Below are positions 6,741 to 15,229 of a DNA stretch of 26,983 nucleotides, in pieces; position 1 is the first letter of the stretch; each line of letters opens with the position of its first letter. The DNA lies in assembly GCF_937967675.1 (NCBI RefSeq), contig NZ_CALBSN010000193.1:1-26983 (forward strand), given 5' to 3'. The stretch is from an uncultured Flavobacterium sp. GTDB taxonomy: Bacteria; Bacteroidota; Bacteroidia; Flavobacteriales; Flavobacteriaceae. The translations under genes and the position numbers were made by a program. The notes beneath the pieces were generated by a model. That model was not told the DNA's origin. It saw nothing but the letters and a program-made list of their open reading frames with translations, and ran no database searches.

Positions 6741-9242
6741 ATGGCAAAGAATTTAGTAATCGTTGAGTCACCTGCAAAAGCAAAAACCATCGAGAAATTT
6801 CTAGGAAGTGAGTATCAAGTAGAGTCGAGTTATGGACATATTGCCGACTTACCTTCGAGAGAAATTGGAGTAGATGTAGAAAATGGGTTTAAACCGAAAT
6901 ATGAAGTTTCGGCAGATAAAAAAGCATTGGTGACCAAATTAAAAGGATTAGCTAAAAATGCCGAAATGGTTTGGTTGGCTTCCGATGAAGATCGTGAAGG
7001 AGAAGCAATTTCTTGGCACTTAGCAGAAGAGTTGAAATTAAAACCAGAAAAAACAAAACGTATCGTTTTTCACGAAATCACGAAATCGGCTATTCAAAAA
7101 GCAATTGAAAATCCGAGAGGAATAGATTACAACTTAGTAAACGCACAACAAGCGCGTAGAGTTTTAGACAGATTAGTAGGTTACGAATTATCGCCTGTAC
7201 TTTGGAAAAAAGTAAAAGGGGGATTATCGGCTGGTCGAGTGCAATCAGTTTCGGTTCGTTTGATTGTAGAACGTGAGAGAGAAATTCAAGATTTCAAACC
7301 AGAAGCTTCTTACAGTATTACGGCAGAATTTACAAACGAAGCTGGAAAAACATTCAAAGCAAAATTACCTAAGAACTTCGCGACCAAAAAAGAAGCAGAA
7401 GATTTCTTAGCTAAAAATATAGGTTCGTCTTACAAAGTAGGAGATTTAGAAACCAAACCCACAAAAAAATCACCAGCAGCCCCTTTTACCACTTCAACGT
7501 TGCAACAAGAAGCAGCCAGAAAATTGTATTTACCTGTTGGAATTACCATGCAAATTGCACAACGTTTGTACGAAGCCGGACTTATTACTTATATGAGAAC
7601 GGATAGTGTGAATTTATCGCAAGAAGCTATGGTAGCAGCTCAAGCTGAAATTACAAGTTACTACGGAAAGGAATTTTCGAAACCAAGAAATTTCAATACC
7701 AAATCAAAAGGAGCACAAGAAGCGCACGAAGCGATTCGTCCAACAGATATGTCAAGACATACAGTGGATATCGATAGAGATCAAGCGCGTTTGTACGAAT
7801 TGATTTGGAAAAGAACATTGGCTTCTCAAATGAGCGATGCGGAATTAGAGAGAACTAATGTAAAAATCGAAGCAAGCAATCATTCGGAAACCTTTACAGC
7901 AACTGGAGAAGTTATTAAATTTGAAGGTTTCTTAAAAGTGTATTTAGAAGGCAATGACGACGATGATGAAGAACAAGAAGGAATGTTGCCTGCTTTAAAA
8001 GTAAACGAAAAACTTACAAATAATTATATCACGGCTACGGAGCGTTTTTCGCGTCCGCCAAGTCGTTATACTGAAGCTTCTTTGGTGAAAAAATTAGAAG
8101 AATTAGGAATTGGTCGTCCGTCAACGTATGCGCCAACTATTTCTACTATTATCGCTAGAACGTATGTTGAAAAAGGAAGTTTCGAAGGTCAAGAAAGAAA
8201 ATACAACCAATTGATGTTAAAAGCTGGGGAAGTAAAATCGCAAGTTTTAACGGAGAATGTAGGTTCAGATAAAGGAAAATTAGTTCCAACGGATATCGGA
8301 ATTATCGTGAATGATTTCTTGGTGAAGAACTTCAATACGATTTTAGATTATAATTTCACAGCTAAAGTGGAGCAAGATTTCGACGAAATTGCAGAAGGAA
8401 AAGTAGATTGGGCTAAAATGATGAACGATTTCTACAAACACTTCCATCCCAATGTAGTTGATGTAGAGAAAAATGCAGACAGAGAAAGCGGTGAAAGAAT
8501 CTTAGGAGTACATCCAGTTTCAGGGAAACAAGTTTCGGTTCGTTTAGGAAAATATGGAGCAATGGCTCAAATAGGTGATTCCGATGATGAAAACAAACAA
8601 TTTGCAAGTTTACGTCAAGATCAAAATATTGGAAATATCACTTTGGAAGAAGTATTGAATTTATTTTTACTTCCAAAACAATTAGGTACATATAAAGGAG
8701 AAGAAATTGAAGTGAACAATGGTCGTTTTGGACCTTATGTTCGTTTTGGTTCTCAATTTATTTCCTTACCAAAAGGAATGGATCCAATGGATGTTACCAT
8801 GGAAACGGCTCAAGGTTTAATTGATGAGAAAGTACAAGCGGATGCACCAATTGGAACATATGATGGATTACCAATTCAAAAGGGTGTTGGGCGTTTTGGA
8901 CCTTTCATTAAATGGAATGGAATGTTTATCAATGTAAATAAAAAATACAACTTCGATAATTTATCGCAATCAGATTTAAACGAGTTAATCGAAGAAAAAC
9001 AACAAAAAGACATTGATAAAGTAATTCACGATTGGAAAGAAGAAGGAATCAAAGTGGAAAAAGCACGTTGGGGTCGTTCTGTAATTACAAAGGGCAAAAT
9101 CAAAATTGAATTGAGCAAAGATGTTGATGCTTCTAAATTAACGTTGGCACAAGTTCAAGAAATGATAGAAAAGAAAACTCCTGCTAAAAAGACGGCAACA
9201 AAAAAAGCACCAGCTAAGAAAACAACCGCTAAAAAGAAATAA
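6741..9242 (+). CDS. topA: DNA topoisomerase I (type IA)
   Basis: Relaxes negative supercoils by single-strand passage. From the ATG at 6741 (MAKNLVIVESPAKAKTIEKF) it is 833 residues. The TOPRIM domain shows VESPAKAKTIEKFLG near the start and the acidic SDEDREGEAISWHL. The active-site tyrosine is in GLITYMRTDS, about residue 285. Instead of Cys4 zinc fingers the C-terminal half has repeated GxFGPYVRFG / GRFGPFIKWN blocks (topoisomerase C-terminal repeats) and ends in a Lys/Ala/Pro-rich basic tail (KKTPAKKTATKKAPAKKT), common in Bacteroidota and probably DNA-binding. An ATG 17 codons upstream is in frame but lies before the promoter element. The next gene starts 3 bp after its stop. Confidence 0.97.
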   Translation: MAKNLVIVESPAKAKTIEKFLGSEYQVESSYGHIADLPSREIGVDVENGFKPKYEVSADKKALVTKLKGLAKNAEMVWLASDEDREGEAISWHLAEELKLKPEKTKRIVFHEITKSAIQKAIENPRGIDYNLVNAQQARRVLDRLVGYELSPVLWKKVKGGLSAGRVQSVSVRLIVEREREIQDFKPEASYSITAEFTNEAGKTFKAKLPKNFATKKEAEDFLAKNIGSSYKVGDLETKPTKKSPAAPFTTSTLQQEAARKLYLPVGITMQIAQRLYEAGLITYMRTDSVNLSQEAMVAAQAEITSYYGKEFSKPRNFNTKSKGAQEAHEAIRPTDMSRHTVDIDRDQARLYELIWKRTLASQMSDAELERTNVKIEASNHSETFTATGEVIKFEGFLKVYLEGNDDDDEEQEGMLPALKVNEKLTNNYITATERFSRPPSRYTEASLVKKLEELGIGRPSTYAPTISTIIARTYVEKGSFEGQERKYNQLMLKAGEVKSQVLTENVGSDKGKLVPTDIGIIVNDFLVKNFNTILDYNFTAKVEQDFDEIAEGKVDWAKMMNDFYKHFHPNVVDVEKNADRESGERILGVHPVSGKQVSVRLGKYGAMAQIGDSDDENKQFASLRQDQNIGNITLEEVLNLFLLPKQLGTYKGEEIEVNNGRFGPYVRFGSQFISLPKGMDPMDVTMETAQGLIDEKVQADAPIGTYDGLPIQKGVGRFGPFIKWNGMFINVNKKYNFDNLSQSDLNELIEEKQQKDIDKVIHDWKEEGIKVEKARWGRSVITKGKIKIELSKDVDASKLTLAQVQEMIEKKTPAKKTATKKAPAKKTTAKKK

Positions 9243-9245
9243 GCA

Positions 9246-10394
9246 ATGGTTTTTGATTTTTTACAACCTATTTCAACTGCTGTAGAAGAATACATTGCAA
9301 CATTATCCAATCAGACATTGGGAAAGAAAGTGGTGTTTCATACCCAAACCGATTTCCCGGTTTTGGACAATGTTGCTATAGCTATAATCACTGTTAATGA
9401 ATTTAGAGGAAGTGAAAAAGACAATGATGATTTTTCTTTTGACGACTTTAGAAAGAAATTTTACAGTCTTTTTCCAGGAAATTGGAATACTACTATAGTT
9501 GATTTAGGAACCATAGAGGCTGGAGCAAGCATTGAAGATACATATTTTGTTGTAAAAAGTTTAGTAGCTGAGTTGATAAAGAAACGAATTATTCCAGTTG
9601 TTATAGGTGGAAGTCAAGATTTAACTTATCCAATGTATCGCGGTTATGATAATTTAGATCAAATGGTAAATATTGTTTCGGTAGATAATCAATTTGATTT
9701 TTCGAAAGAGAATAAGTTGGATTCAGAATCATATCTCTCAAAAATTGTTATTGAAGAGCCTAACAATCTTTTTAATTACAGTAACTTAGGCTTTCAAACG
9801 TATTTTAATTCGCAAGAAGAAATCGATTTAATCGAGAAATTATATTTTGAAGCTTATCGTTTAGGAGAAGTTTCAAATAATATTGCAGTGGCAGAACCCG
9901 TTTTTAGAGATGCTGATTTAGTTAGTATTGATATGCATTCGGTTCAATCGTCATATTCCGGAAATTTTGATATTTTTAATCCAAATGGATTTACAGGAAA
10001 AGAGATTTGTGCACTAACTCGTTATGCAGGAATAAGTGATAAAGTGACTTCTTTTGGGATTTTTAATTTTAATCCAAATGGAAATGAAGTTTTTTTGACC
10101 GCTCAAATGTTGTGGTATTTTATTGAAGGATTTTGTTTTCGCTCTCATGAGTATCCATTTGGTACAAAAGATAGCTATATAAAATATATTGTTCCTATTG
10201 AGGATGAAGAATTAATCTTTTATAAGAGTAATAAAACAGAAAGATGGTGGATTGAAATACCTTTTTTAACTAACGTTAATAATAAATTAAAAAGAAATAC
10301 GTTATTGCCTTGTACACATGAAGATTATTTAGCTGCATGTGAACAGGAAATTCCAGAAAGATGGTGGAAAGCCCAAAGAAGAAATGTTGTTTAA
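9246..10394 (+). CDS. Arginase/formimidoylglutamase-fold protein with altered metal ligands
   Basis: 382-residue ureohydrolase-superfamily protein. The three metal-binding blocks are recognisable but changed: GGSQD at 121-125 (usual GG.H, His replaced by Gln124), SVDNQFD at 145-151 (usual DAHxD, His replaced by Gln149), and SIDMHS at 227-232 (usual SxDxD, second Asp replaced by His231). Three of the six arginase manganese ligands therefore appear substituted, so hydrolysis of arginine, agmatine or formiminoglutamate is doubtful even though homologues may carry such names. Compared with arginase it also has additional sequence at the C-terminus (RWWIEIPF and ERWWKAQRR). It starts 3 bp after topA and is probably cotranscribed with it. 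It stands directly before gldKLMN; whether it relates to type IX secretion is unknown. Confidence 0.8.
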   Translation: MVFDFLQPISTAVEEYIATLSNQTLGKKVVFHTQTDFPVLDNVAIAIITVNEFRGSEKDNDDFSFDDFRKKFYSLFPGNWNTTIVDLGTIEAGASIEDTYFVVKSLVAELIKKRIIPVVIGGSQDLTYPMYRGYDNLDQMVNIVSVDNQFDFSKENKLDSESYLSKIVIEEPNNLFNYSNLGFQTYFNSQEEIDLIEKLYFEAYRLGEVSNNIAVAEPVFRDADLVSIDMHSVQSSYSGNFDIFNPNGFTGKEICALTRYAGISDKVTSFGIFNFNPNGNEVFLTAQMLWYFIEGFCFRSHEYPFGTKDSYIKYIVPIEDEELIFYKSNKTERWWIEIPFLTNVNNKLKRNTLLPCTHEDYLAACEQEIPERWWKAQRRNVV

Positions 10395-10466
10395 AAAGAC
10401 TATTTTTCAAACGGTTAACTAATGTTAAAAATTATATAATTTTAAATTTTAATATTTTTTACACGT

Positions 10467-10495
10467 TTTTGAAAAAAATGTTGTTTTTTTCAAAA
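10467..10495. repeat. 12-bp perfect hairpin overlapping the gldK -33 element
   Basis: TTTTGAAAAAAA (10467-10478) and TTTTTTTCAAAA (10484-10495) are exact reverse complements around a 5-nt TGTTG loop. It may end transcription from topA and the arginase-like gene or act as an operator; because the arms are A/T-rich the RNA hairpin would be weak. Confidence 0.6.
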
Positions 10496-10511
10496 TTATT
10501 GAATAGGTTTA
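10481..10511 (+). promoter_or_regulatory. Probable promoter of gldKLMN
   Basis: TTG (10481-10483), 20 bp, then TAGGTTTA (10504-10511; seven of eight matches to TAnnTTTG). The gldK ATG follows 37 bp downstream. The TTG lies in the loop of the preceding inverted repeat. Confidence 0.6.
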
Positions 10512-10548
10512 CGCCCTTAAATAGAAATTACATTTAACCCAAGTTTAT

Positions 10549-11931
10549 ATGAAGAAGTTTGTTGCATTTTCAGCAATTTTGTCATTGTTTATCAGTTGTG
10601 GTAAAGGCGATAAAGGAGAATTAGTAGGAGTTAAAGGGAGAAAATGGCATCCCGAAAAACCTTACGGAATGACATTGGTTCCTGGAGGCGCTTTTATTAT
10701 GGGTAAAGCGGATGATGATTTAGCTAATATTCAAGACGCACCTACTAAAACTGTTACAGTTCGTTCCTTTTACATGGATGAAACTGAGATTACTAATAAA
10801 GAATATCGTCAATTTGTTGAATGGGTCAAAGATTCAACGATTAGAACTCGATTAGCTATTTTGGCTGATGAACAAGGTCAAAAACCAGGATCAGGAGGAG
10901 GTAAAGGAGGAAGTATTGGAGATTTTGCTTTTGCAGATGTTGATCCAGAGAAAATGACTCCTTACGATAAGTACATGTATGAAAATTATTATAGTGTAGG
11001 TACTGATGATGATATTTATGCTGGAAGAAAACTGAATAGAAAGGTGAAACTTGTAAAAGAGCCTTCTAAATATCCAGATGAGTTTTATGTTGAAGTTATG
11101 GATTCAATGTATTTGCCAGAATCTGAATCTTATAATGGTCTTAAAACTATTGATGTTTCAAAATTAAAATTCAAGTACAATCAGGTTGATTTAAATAAAG
11201 CGGTAAAAAAGAAAGGACGTAAGAATTTTTATGAAGATGCTCCGCCTATCGAAATTTATCCTGATACAACGGTTTGGATAAAAGATTTTGCTTACTCATA
11301 TAATGAGCCAATGCATAATGATTATTTTTGGCATCAAGCTTATGGAGAATACCCAGTTGTGGGTGTTTCTTGGAATCAAGCTAAAGCATTTTGCGCTTGG
11401 AGAACAATGTATAAAAACGCATATATTAAAAAGAAAAAAGGTAGAGATCAAGTAAACTCATTCCGCTTGCCAACAGAAGCTGAATGGGAATATGCTGCAA
11501 GAGGTGGAATTGAAAGTGGTACATATCCTTGGGGTGGTCCTTATGCTAAAAACGATAGAGGTTGTTTTATGGCTAACTTCAAACCTAATCGTGGAGATTA
11601 TGCTGCAGATGGTGCTTTGTATACAGTAGAAGCAAAATCTTATGAGCCTAATGAGTTTAATCTTTACAACATGGCTGGAAATGTTTCTGAATGGACAGAA
11701 TCTTCTTACTATGCAGAAGCTTATGAATTCGTTTCTACAATGAATCCACATGTAGCTGACAAGAAAAATCAGAGAAAAGTTGTTCGTGGTGGTTCATGGA
11801 AAGATGTTGCGTACTTCTTACAGGTATCTACTCGCGATTACGAATATGCTGATTCAGCAAGAAGTTATATAGGGTTTAGAACCGTTCAGGATTACATGGG
11901 TACAGCGTCTACAGGAAATAGACCTAAATAG
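10549..11931 (+). CDS. gldK: Gliding motility / type IX secretion lipoprotein GldK
   Basis: Outer-membrane-associated lipoprotein of the type IX secretion system, which with GldN forms a periplasmic ring. 460 residues; lipoprotein signal peptide MKKFVAFSAILSLFISCGKG with modified Cys17. The rest is a formylglycine-generating-enzyme / sulfatase-modifying fold: GMTLVPGGAFIMGKADDD near the start, SFYMDETEITNKEYRQFVEW, then after an insertion WHQAYGEYPVVGVSWNQAKAFCAWR, LPTEAEWEYAARGG, NMAGNVSEWT and VRGGSWKD. The Gly-rich insertion around residues 108-123 is typical of GldK. It is first of four genes in the order gldK, L, M, N, with 53 bp to gldL. Confidence 0.96.
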   Translation: MKKFVAFSAILSLFISCGKGDKGELVGVKGRKWHPEKPYGMTLVPGGAFIMGKADDDLANIQDAPTKTVTVRSFYMDETEITNKEYRQFVEWVKDSTIRTRLAILADEQGQKPGSGGGKGGSIGDFAFADVDPEKMTPYDKYMYENYYSVGTDDDIYAGRKLNRKVKLVKEPSKYPDEFYVEVMDSMYLPESESYNGLKTIDVSKLKFKYNQVDLNKAVKKKGRKNFYEDAPPIEIYPDTTVWIKDFAYSYNEPMHNDYFWHQAYGEYPVVGVSWNQAKAFCAWRTMYKNAYIKKKKGRDQVNSFRLPTEAEWEYAARGGIESGTYPWGGPYAKNDRGCFMANFKPNRGDYAADGALYTVEAKSYEPNEFNLYNMAGNVSEWTESSYYAEAYEFVSTMNPHVADKKNQRKVVRGGSWKDVAYFLQVSTRDYEYADSARSYIGFRTVQDYMGTASTGNRPK

Positions 11932-11984
11932 TATTTAACCAATTTTATTATATATTTAACTTAACTAACTAAAATTTATTTATT

Positions 11985-12620
11985 ATGGCAATTTTAAGCA
12001 AAAAAGCAATGGGGTTCCTTTATGGAATGGGAGCAGCGGTAGTAATTATCGGAGCATTATTTAAACTTCAACACTGGACAGGGGCTGATATCATGCTTAT
12101 TGTAGGGCTTGTGACTGAAGCATTTATCTTTGCTTTATCAGCTTTTGAACCTGTTGAAAAAGAATTAGATTGGTCTTTAGTGTATCCTGAATTGGCAGGT
12201 GGTGAAGCTAAGGCTAAAGATAAAAAGGCAGAAAATCCAGCTGATGCTCAAGGTTTATTGTCTCAAAAACTTGACAATATGTTGAAAGAAGCTAAAATTG
12301 ATGGAGAATTAATGGCTAGCTTAGGAAATAGCATCAAAAACTTTGAAGGAGCTGCTAAATCTATTTCTCCAACGGTTGATGCAATGGCTGGTCAAAAGAA
12401 ATACGCAGAGGAAATGTCTACTGCTGCTGCTCAAATGGAAGCTTTAAATAATTTATACAAAATTCAATTAGAAAGTGCTGATAGAAATGCACAAGCTAAT
12501 CAAGAAATTGCTGAAAACGCTGCTAAATTAAAAGAGCAAATGCAATCAATGACATCTAACATTGCTTCATTGAATGCAGTTTATGGTGGTATGTTGTCTG
12601 CTATGAGTAACAGAGGATAA
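11985..12620 (+). CDS. gldL: Type IX secretion inner-membrane motor protein GldL
   Basis: 211-residue cytoplasmic-membrane protein that with GldM forms the proton-driven motor powering secretion and gliding. Two membrane helices are evident (about residues 8-26 and 35-53), with the charged residues Lys27 and Glu45 inside or at the edge of the hydrophobic stretch; buried charges of this kind are essential in the Flavobacterium johnsoniae motor. The remainder is a cytoplasmic, largely helical and Ala-rich domain with coiled-coil character (about 130-200). The N-terminus MAILSKKAMGFLYGMG fits the family. It lies 50 bp before gldM. Confidence 0.96.
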   Translation: MAILSKKAMGFLYGMGAAVVIIGALFKLQHWTGADIMLIVGLVTEAFIFALSAFEPVEKELDWSLVYPELAGGEAKAKDKKAENPADAQGLLSQKLDNMLKEAKIDGELMASLGNSIKNFEGAAKSISPTVDAMAGQKKYAEEMSTAAAQMEALNNLYKIQLESADRNAQANQEIAENAAKLKEQMQSMTSNIASLNAVYGGMLSAMSNRG

Positions 12621-12670
12621 TTAGTTTTATCATTATACATTTATTAATTACAAAACTAATTTAAAAAGAA

Positions 12671-14200
12671 ATGGCAGGAGGAAAATTAACCCCTAGACAG
12701 AAGATGATTAACCTGATGTACTTGGTTTTCATCGCAATGTTGGCATTAAACATGTCAAAAGAAGTGTTATCTGCGTTTGGTAATTTTAACGATAAATTTA
12801 CCGAATCTAACATTTTGACTGATAAATCTAATGAAACATTATTGACGGCTTTAAACACAAAAGCAAGTGATGAACCTGCTAAATATGCTGAGCCAGCAAA
12901 AAAAGCAAAAGAAGTAGCTAAAATTTCTAAAGATTTTGTTTCTTTTTTAGAAAGTGTTAAATCTGAAGTTGTTGAAGGTTTTGAGCCTAACGAGAATGGT
13001 AAATTACCTTTTGAATCTATGGATAAATCAACAATTGATGAAAAATGGTTTCAAGGTGATGGATATAGTCCAAGAGGTACTGAAATTGTTTCTAAAATAG
13101 ATAAATATGTTGCTGATATCAAAAAGGTATTAGGAAATGATGTAAAATATATTCCTTTCATAAAAGAAGTTGAAAAGAAATTTTCTACTGCAGATATTGC
13201 AAATAAGGAGGGTGTTAAAATTAAATTTTTAGACTACAAGGCTAAAGGTTTTCCAGCAGTATCTACTTTGACATTTTTAACTGCAATGCAAAATGATGTT
13301 AAAAATACTGAAGCTGGTGCTTACAATTTATTTTTAGGTAATGCCTTACAATCTGCTGCATCAATGAAAAACTTTCAAGCTATTGTTGTTTTAGAAAAAA
13401 ATGCTTATTTTCAAGGTGAAACAGTTAAAGGTAAGGTTGTTTTAGGTCGTTATGATGCTAATACTGTTCCAACATCTTTCAATGGTCCCGGAAAAATTGA
13501 AAATGGTCAAGCTGTAATTTCTACAACTGCTGGTTCAATCGGAGAACAAAAGATTTCTGGTAAATTTGGTTTCTTAGAAGATGGTAAAGAAATTCCATTA
13601 AGCTTTGAAGGTACTTACGTTGTAGTTCCAAGACCTAATCAAGCAATTATTTCTGCTGACAAAATGAACGTTGTTTACCGTGGTGTTCCTAACCCTATTT
13701 CTATTTCTGTTCCTGGAATTGCATCTAATAAAGTAAATGCAAATGCGCAAGGAATGTCTAAAGTAGGTGATGGTAAATTCATGTTAAAACCAGGTTCAGG
13801 AAGTGAAGTTAAAATTAATGTTAGTGCAACTATGCCTGATGGTAAAACAATGTCAAGTGCACAAGTTTTCAGAATTAAAGGTTTACCTGCACCAACAGGA
13901 AAAGTTGGTGGTTTAGATAAGAACAAAGGTCCAAAAAGTAATTTAGAAGTTTGTTCTGTTACTGCTGCTATGGAAGATTTTGATTTTCCTGTGACTGTTA
14001 ATGTAACACAATTTAATATTAAAGTTCCTGGACAACCTACTGTTGTAGTTTCTGGAAATAAAATGGATTCAAGAGCCAGAGCTGCAATAGCTAAGGCCTC
14101 TAAAGGAGATATTGTTATAATTTCTGAAATTAAAGCAAGTTTCGTTGGTATTGATCAAGTTGCAAAACGTGTTTCACCTTGTACTTACGAAATACAATAA
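12671..14200 (+). CDS. gldM: Type IX secretion motor / periplasmic shaft protein GldM
   Basis: Inner-membrane-anchored protein with a long periplasmic region, which couples the GldL motor to the GldKN ring. 509 residues; the N-terminus MAGGKLTPRQKMINLMYLVF leads directly into the single membrane helix (about 12-33, LMYLVFIAMLALNM), then a helical region and several beta-rich periplasmic domains. The C-terminus contains KGPKSNLEVCSVTAAMEDFDFP and ends KRVSPCTYEIQ, with two cysteines (CS and PC) as in related proteins. No unusual feature. Genes either side are gldL and gldN with about 50 bp between each. Confidence 0.96.
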   Translation: MAGGKLTPRQKMINLMYLVFIAMLALNMSKEVLSAFGNFNDKFTESNILTDKSNETLLTALNTKASDEPAKYAEPAKKAKEVAKISKDFVSFLESVKSEVVEGFEPNENGKLPFESMDKSTIDEKWFQGDGYSPRGTEIVSKIDKYVADIKKVLGNDVKYIPFIKEVEKKFSTADIANKEGVKIKFLDYKAKGFPAVSTLTFLTAMQNDVKNTEAGAYNLFLGNALQSAASMKNFQAIVVLEKNAYFQGETVKGKVVLGRYDANTVPTSFNGPGKIENGQAVISTTAGSIGEQKISGKFGFLEDGKEIPLSFEGTYVVVPRPNQAIISADKMNVVYRGVPNPISISVPGIASNKVNANAQGMSKVGDGKFMLKPGSGSEVKINVSATMPDGKTMSSAQVFRIKGLPAPTGKVGGLDKNKGPKSNLEVCSVTAAMEDFDFPVTVNVTQFNIKVPGQPTVVVSGNKMDSRARAAIAKASKGDIVIISEIKASFVGIDQVAKRVSPCTYEIQ

Positions 14201-14249
14201 TTTAAAATAATTTGTGTTTATTCATTAAACCAAATAAAAAATAAATAGA

Positions 14250-15164
14250 ATGAATTGGAGAAATAGTATTGCAATTTTAGTTTTAGGATTATGTTCTACT
14301 ACTTTTGCACAGTCAAATTTATTAAATGCAAAAACTCCTGACCAAATAGGAAAAAAGACGGAGGCTGAATTAAGTGCAGATAATGATAAACCGCTACCTT
14401 ACGGTTATGTTCATGATAGAGATATCTTGATGGGAAAACGTATTTGGGAAGTTATTGATCTCGATGAAAGAGTGAATTTTCCACTTTATTTTCCTGTTGA
14501 AGGAGATGTAATGACATCTCCTGATAGAAGACCTCTTTATAATGTACTAGTAAAAGGAATTAAAGATGGTACTATTACTGAAGTGTATGACTCAAGTTAT
14601 TTTACTACTAAAAAAACTTTAAAAGACATCGAAGCTTCATTGTTTAAAGTTGATACTACTGATGTAGGTCGTGAACAAATGAACGAAGATATTGAGGCTT
14701 ACAGAAAAGGTACTAAAAAGATTTCTGAAGAGTATATCAGAAAAACTGAAATTGAAGCTTACAACGTAGATGCTTATAAAATTGTTGGTTATTGGTATTT
14801 CGATAAAAGACAAGGCGAATTAAAATACCGTTTATTAGGTATTTGTCCTGTTGTACCAGATGTTTATGAAATGGATAATCCTAACCCAGAAATGGTTGAA
14901 TTATTTTGGGTTTATTTCCCATCAGCAAGAGATATTCTACATGAAGCAAAAGCTTTTAATAACAGAAATTCTGCTATGCCTTTTACTTTCGATCATTTGT
15001 TAAATGCTCGTCGTTTTAATGGTATGATTTATTTAGAAGAGAATGTATATGGTGATCGTATGATAAAAGATTACATGAAGGAAAATTCTCAAATGCAATT
15101 ATTAGAATCTGATCGTGTTAAAGAGAAGATTCGTGATTTTGAACAAGACATGTGGAATTATTAA
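14250..15164 (+). CDS. gldN: Type IX secretion ring protein GldN
   Basis: Periplasmic component that binds GldK to form the outer-membrane-associated ring of the secretion system. 304 residues; cleavable signal peptide about residues 1-20 (MNWRNSIAILVLGLCSTTFA, probably cut before QSN). Family landmarks include the segment DRDILMGKRIWEVIDLDERV, the DRRPLYNVLVKGIKDG stretch, and YWYFDKRQGELKYRLLGICP. Near the C-terminus are FTFDHLLNARRFNG and DRMIKDYM. It is the last gene of the cluster and is followed within 25 bp by a terminator hairpin. I saw no second gldN-like copy (gldO) in the window. Confidence 0.96.
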   Translation: MNWRNSIAILVLGLCSTTFAQSNLLNAKTPDQIGKKTEAELSADNDKPLPYGYVHDRDILMGKRIWEVIDLDERVNFPLYFPVEGDVMTSPDRRPLYNVLVKGIKDGTITEVYDSSYFTTKKTLKDIEASLFKVDTTDVGREQMNEDIEAYRKGTKKISEEYIRKTEIEAYNVDAYKIVGYWYFDKRQGELKYRLLGICPVVPDVYEMDNPNPEMVELFWVYFPSARDILHEAKAFNNRNSAMPFTFDHLLNARRFNGMIYLEENVYGDRMIKDYMKENSQMQLLESDRVKEKIRDFEQDMWNY

Positions 15165-15186
15165 TAGTATTTCTCCAATTTCATTT

Positions 15187-15218
15187 AAAAAACTCTTACC
15201 ATTTGGTAAGAGTTTTTT
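15187..15218 (+). terminator. Terminator of gldKLMN
   Basis: CTCTTACC (15193-15200) pairs with GGTAAGAG (15205-15212) around ATTT, followed by six T; the flanking A run lets the stem extend. It is 12 bp before the next gene's ATG. Confidence 0.9.
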
Positions 15219-15229
15219 AATTTTACACC

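Noticed and set aside
10427..10442. AAAATTATATAATTTT palindrome before gldK as a terminator
   Set aside because: Contains no G or C and cannot form a stable RNA hairpin; it is probably AT-rich background.
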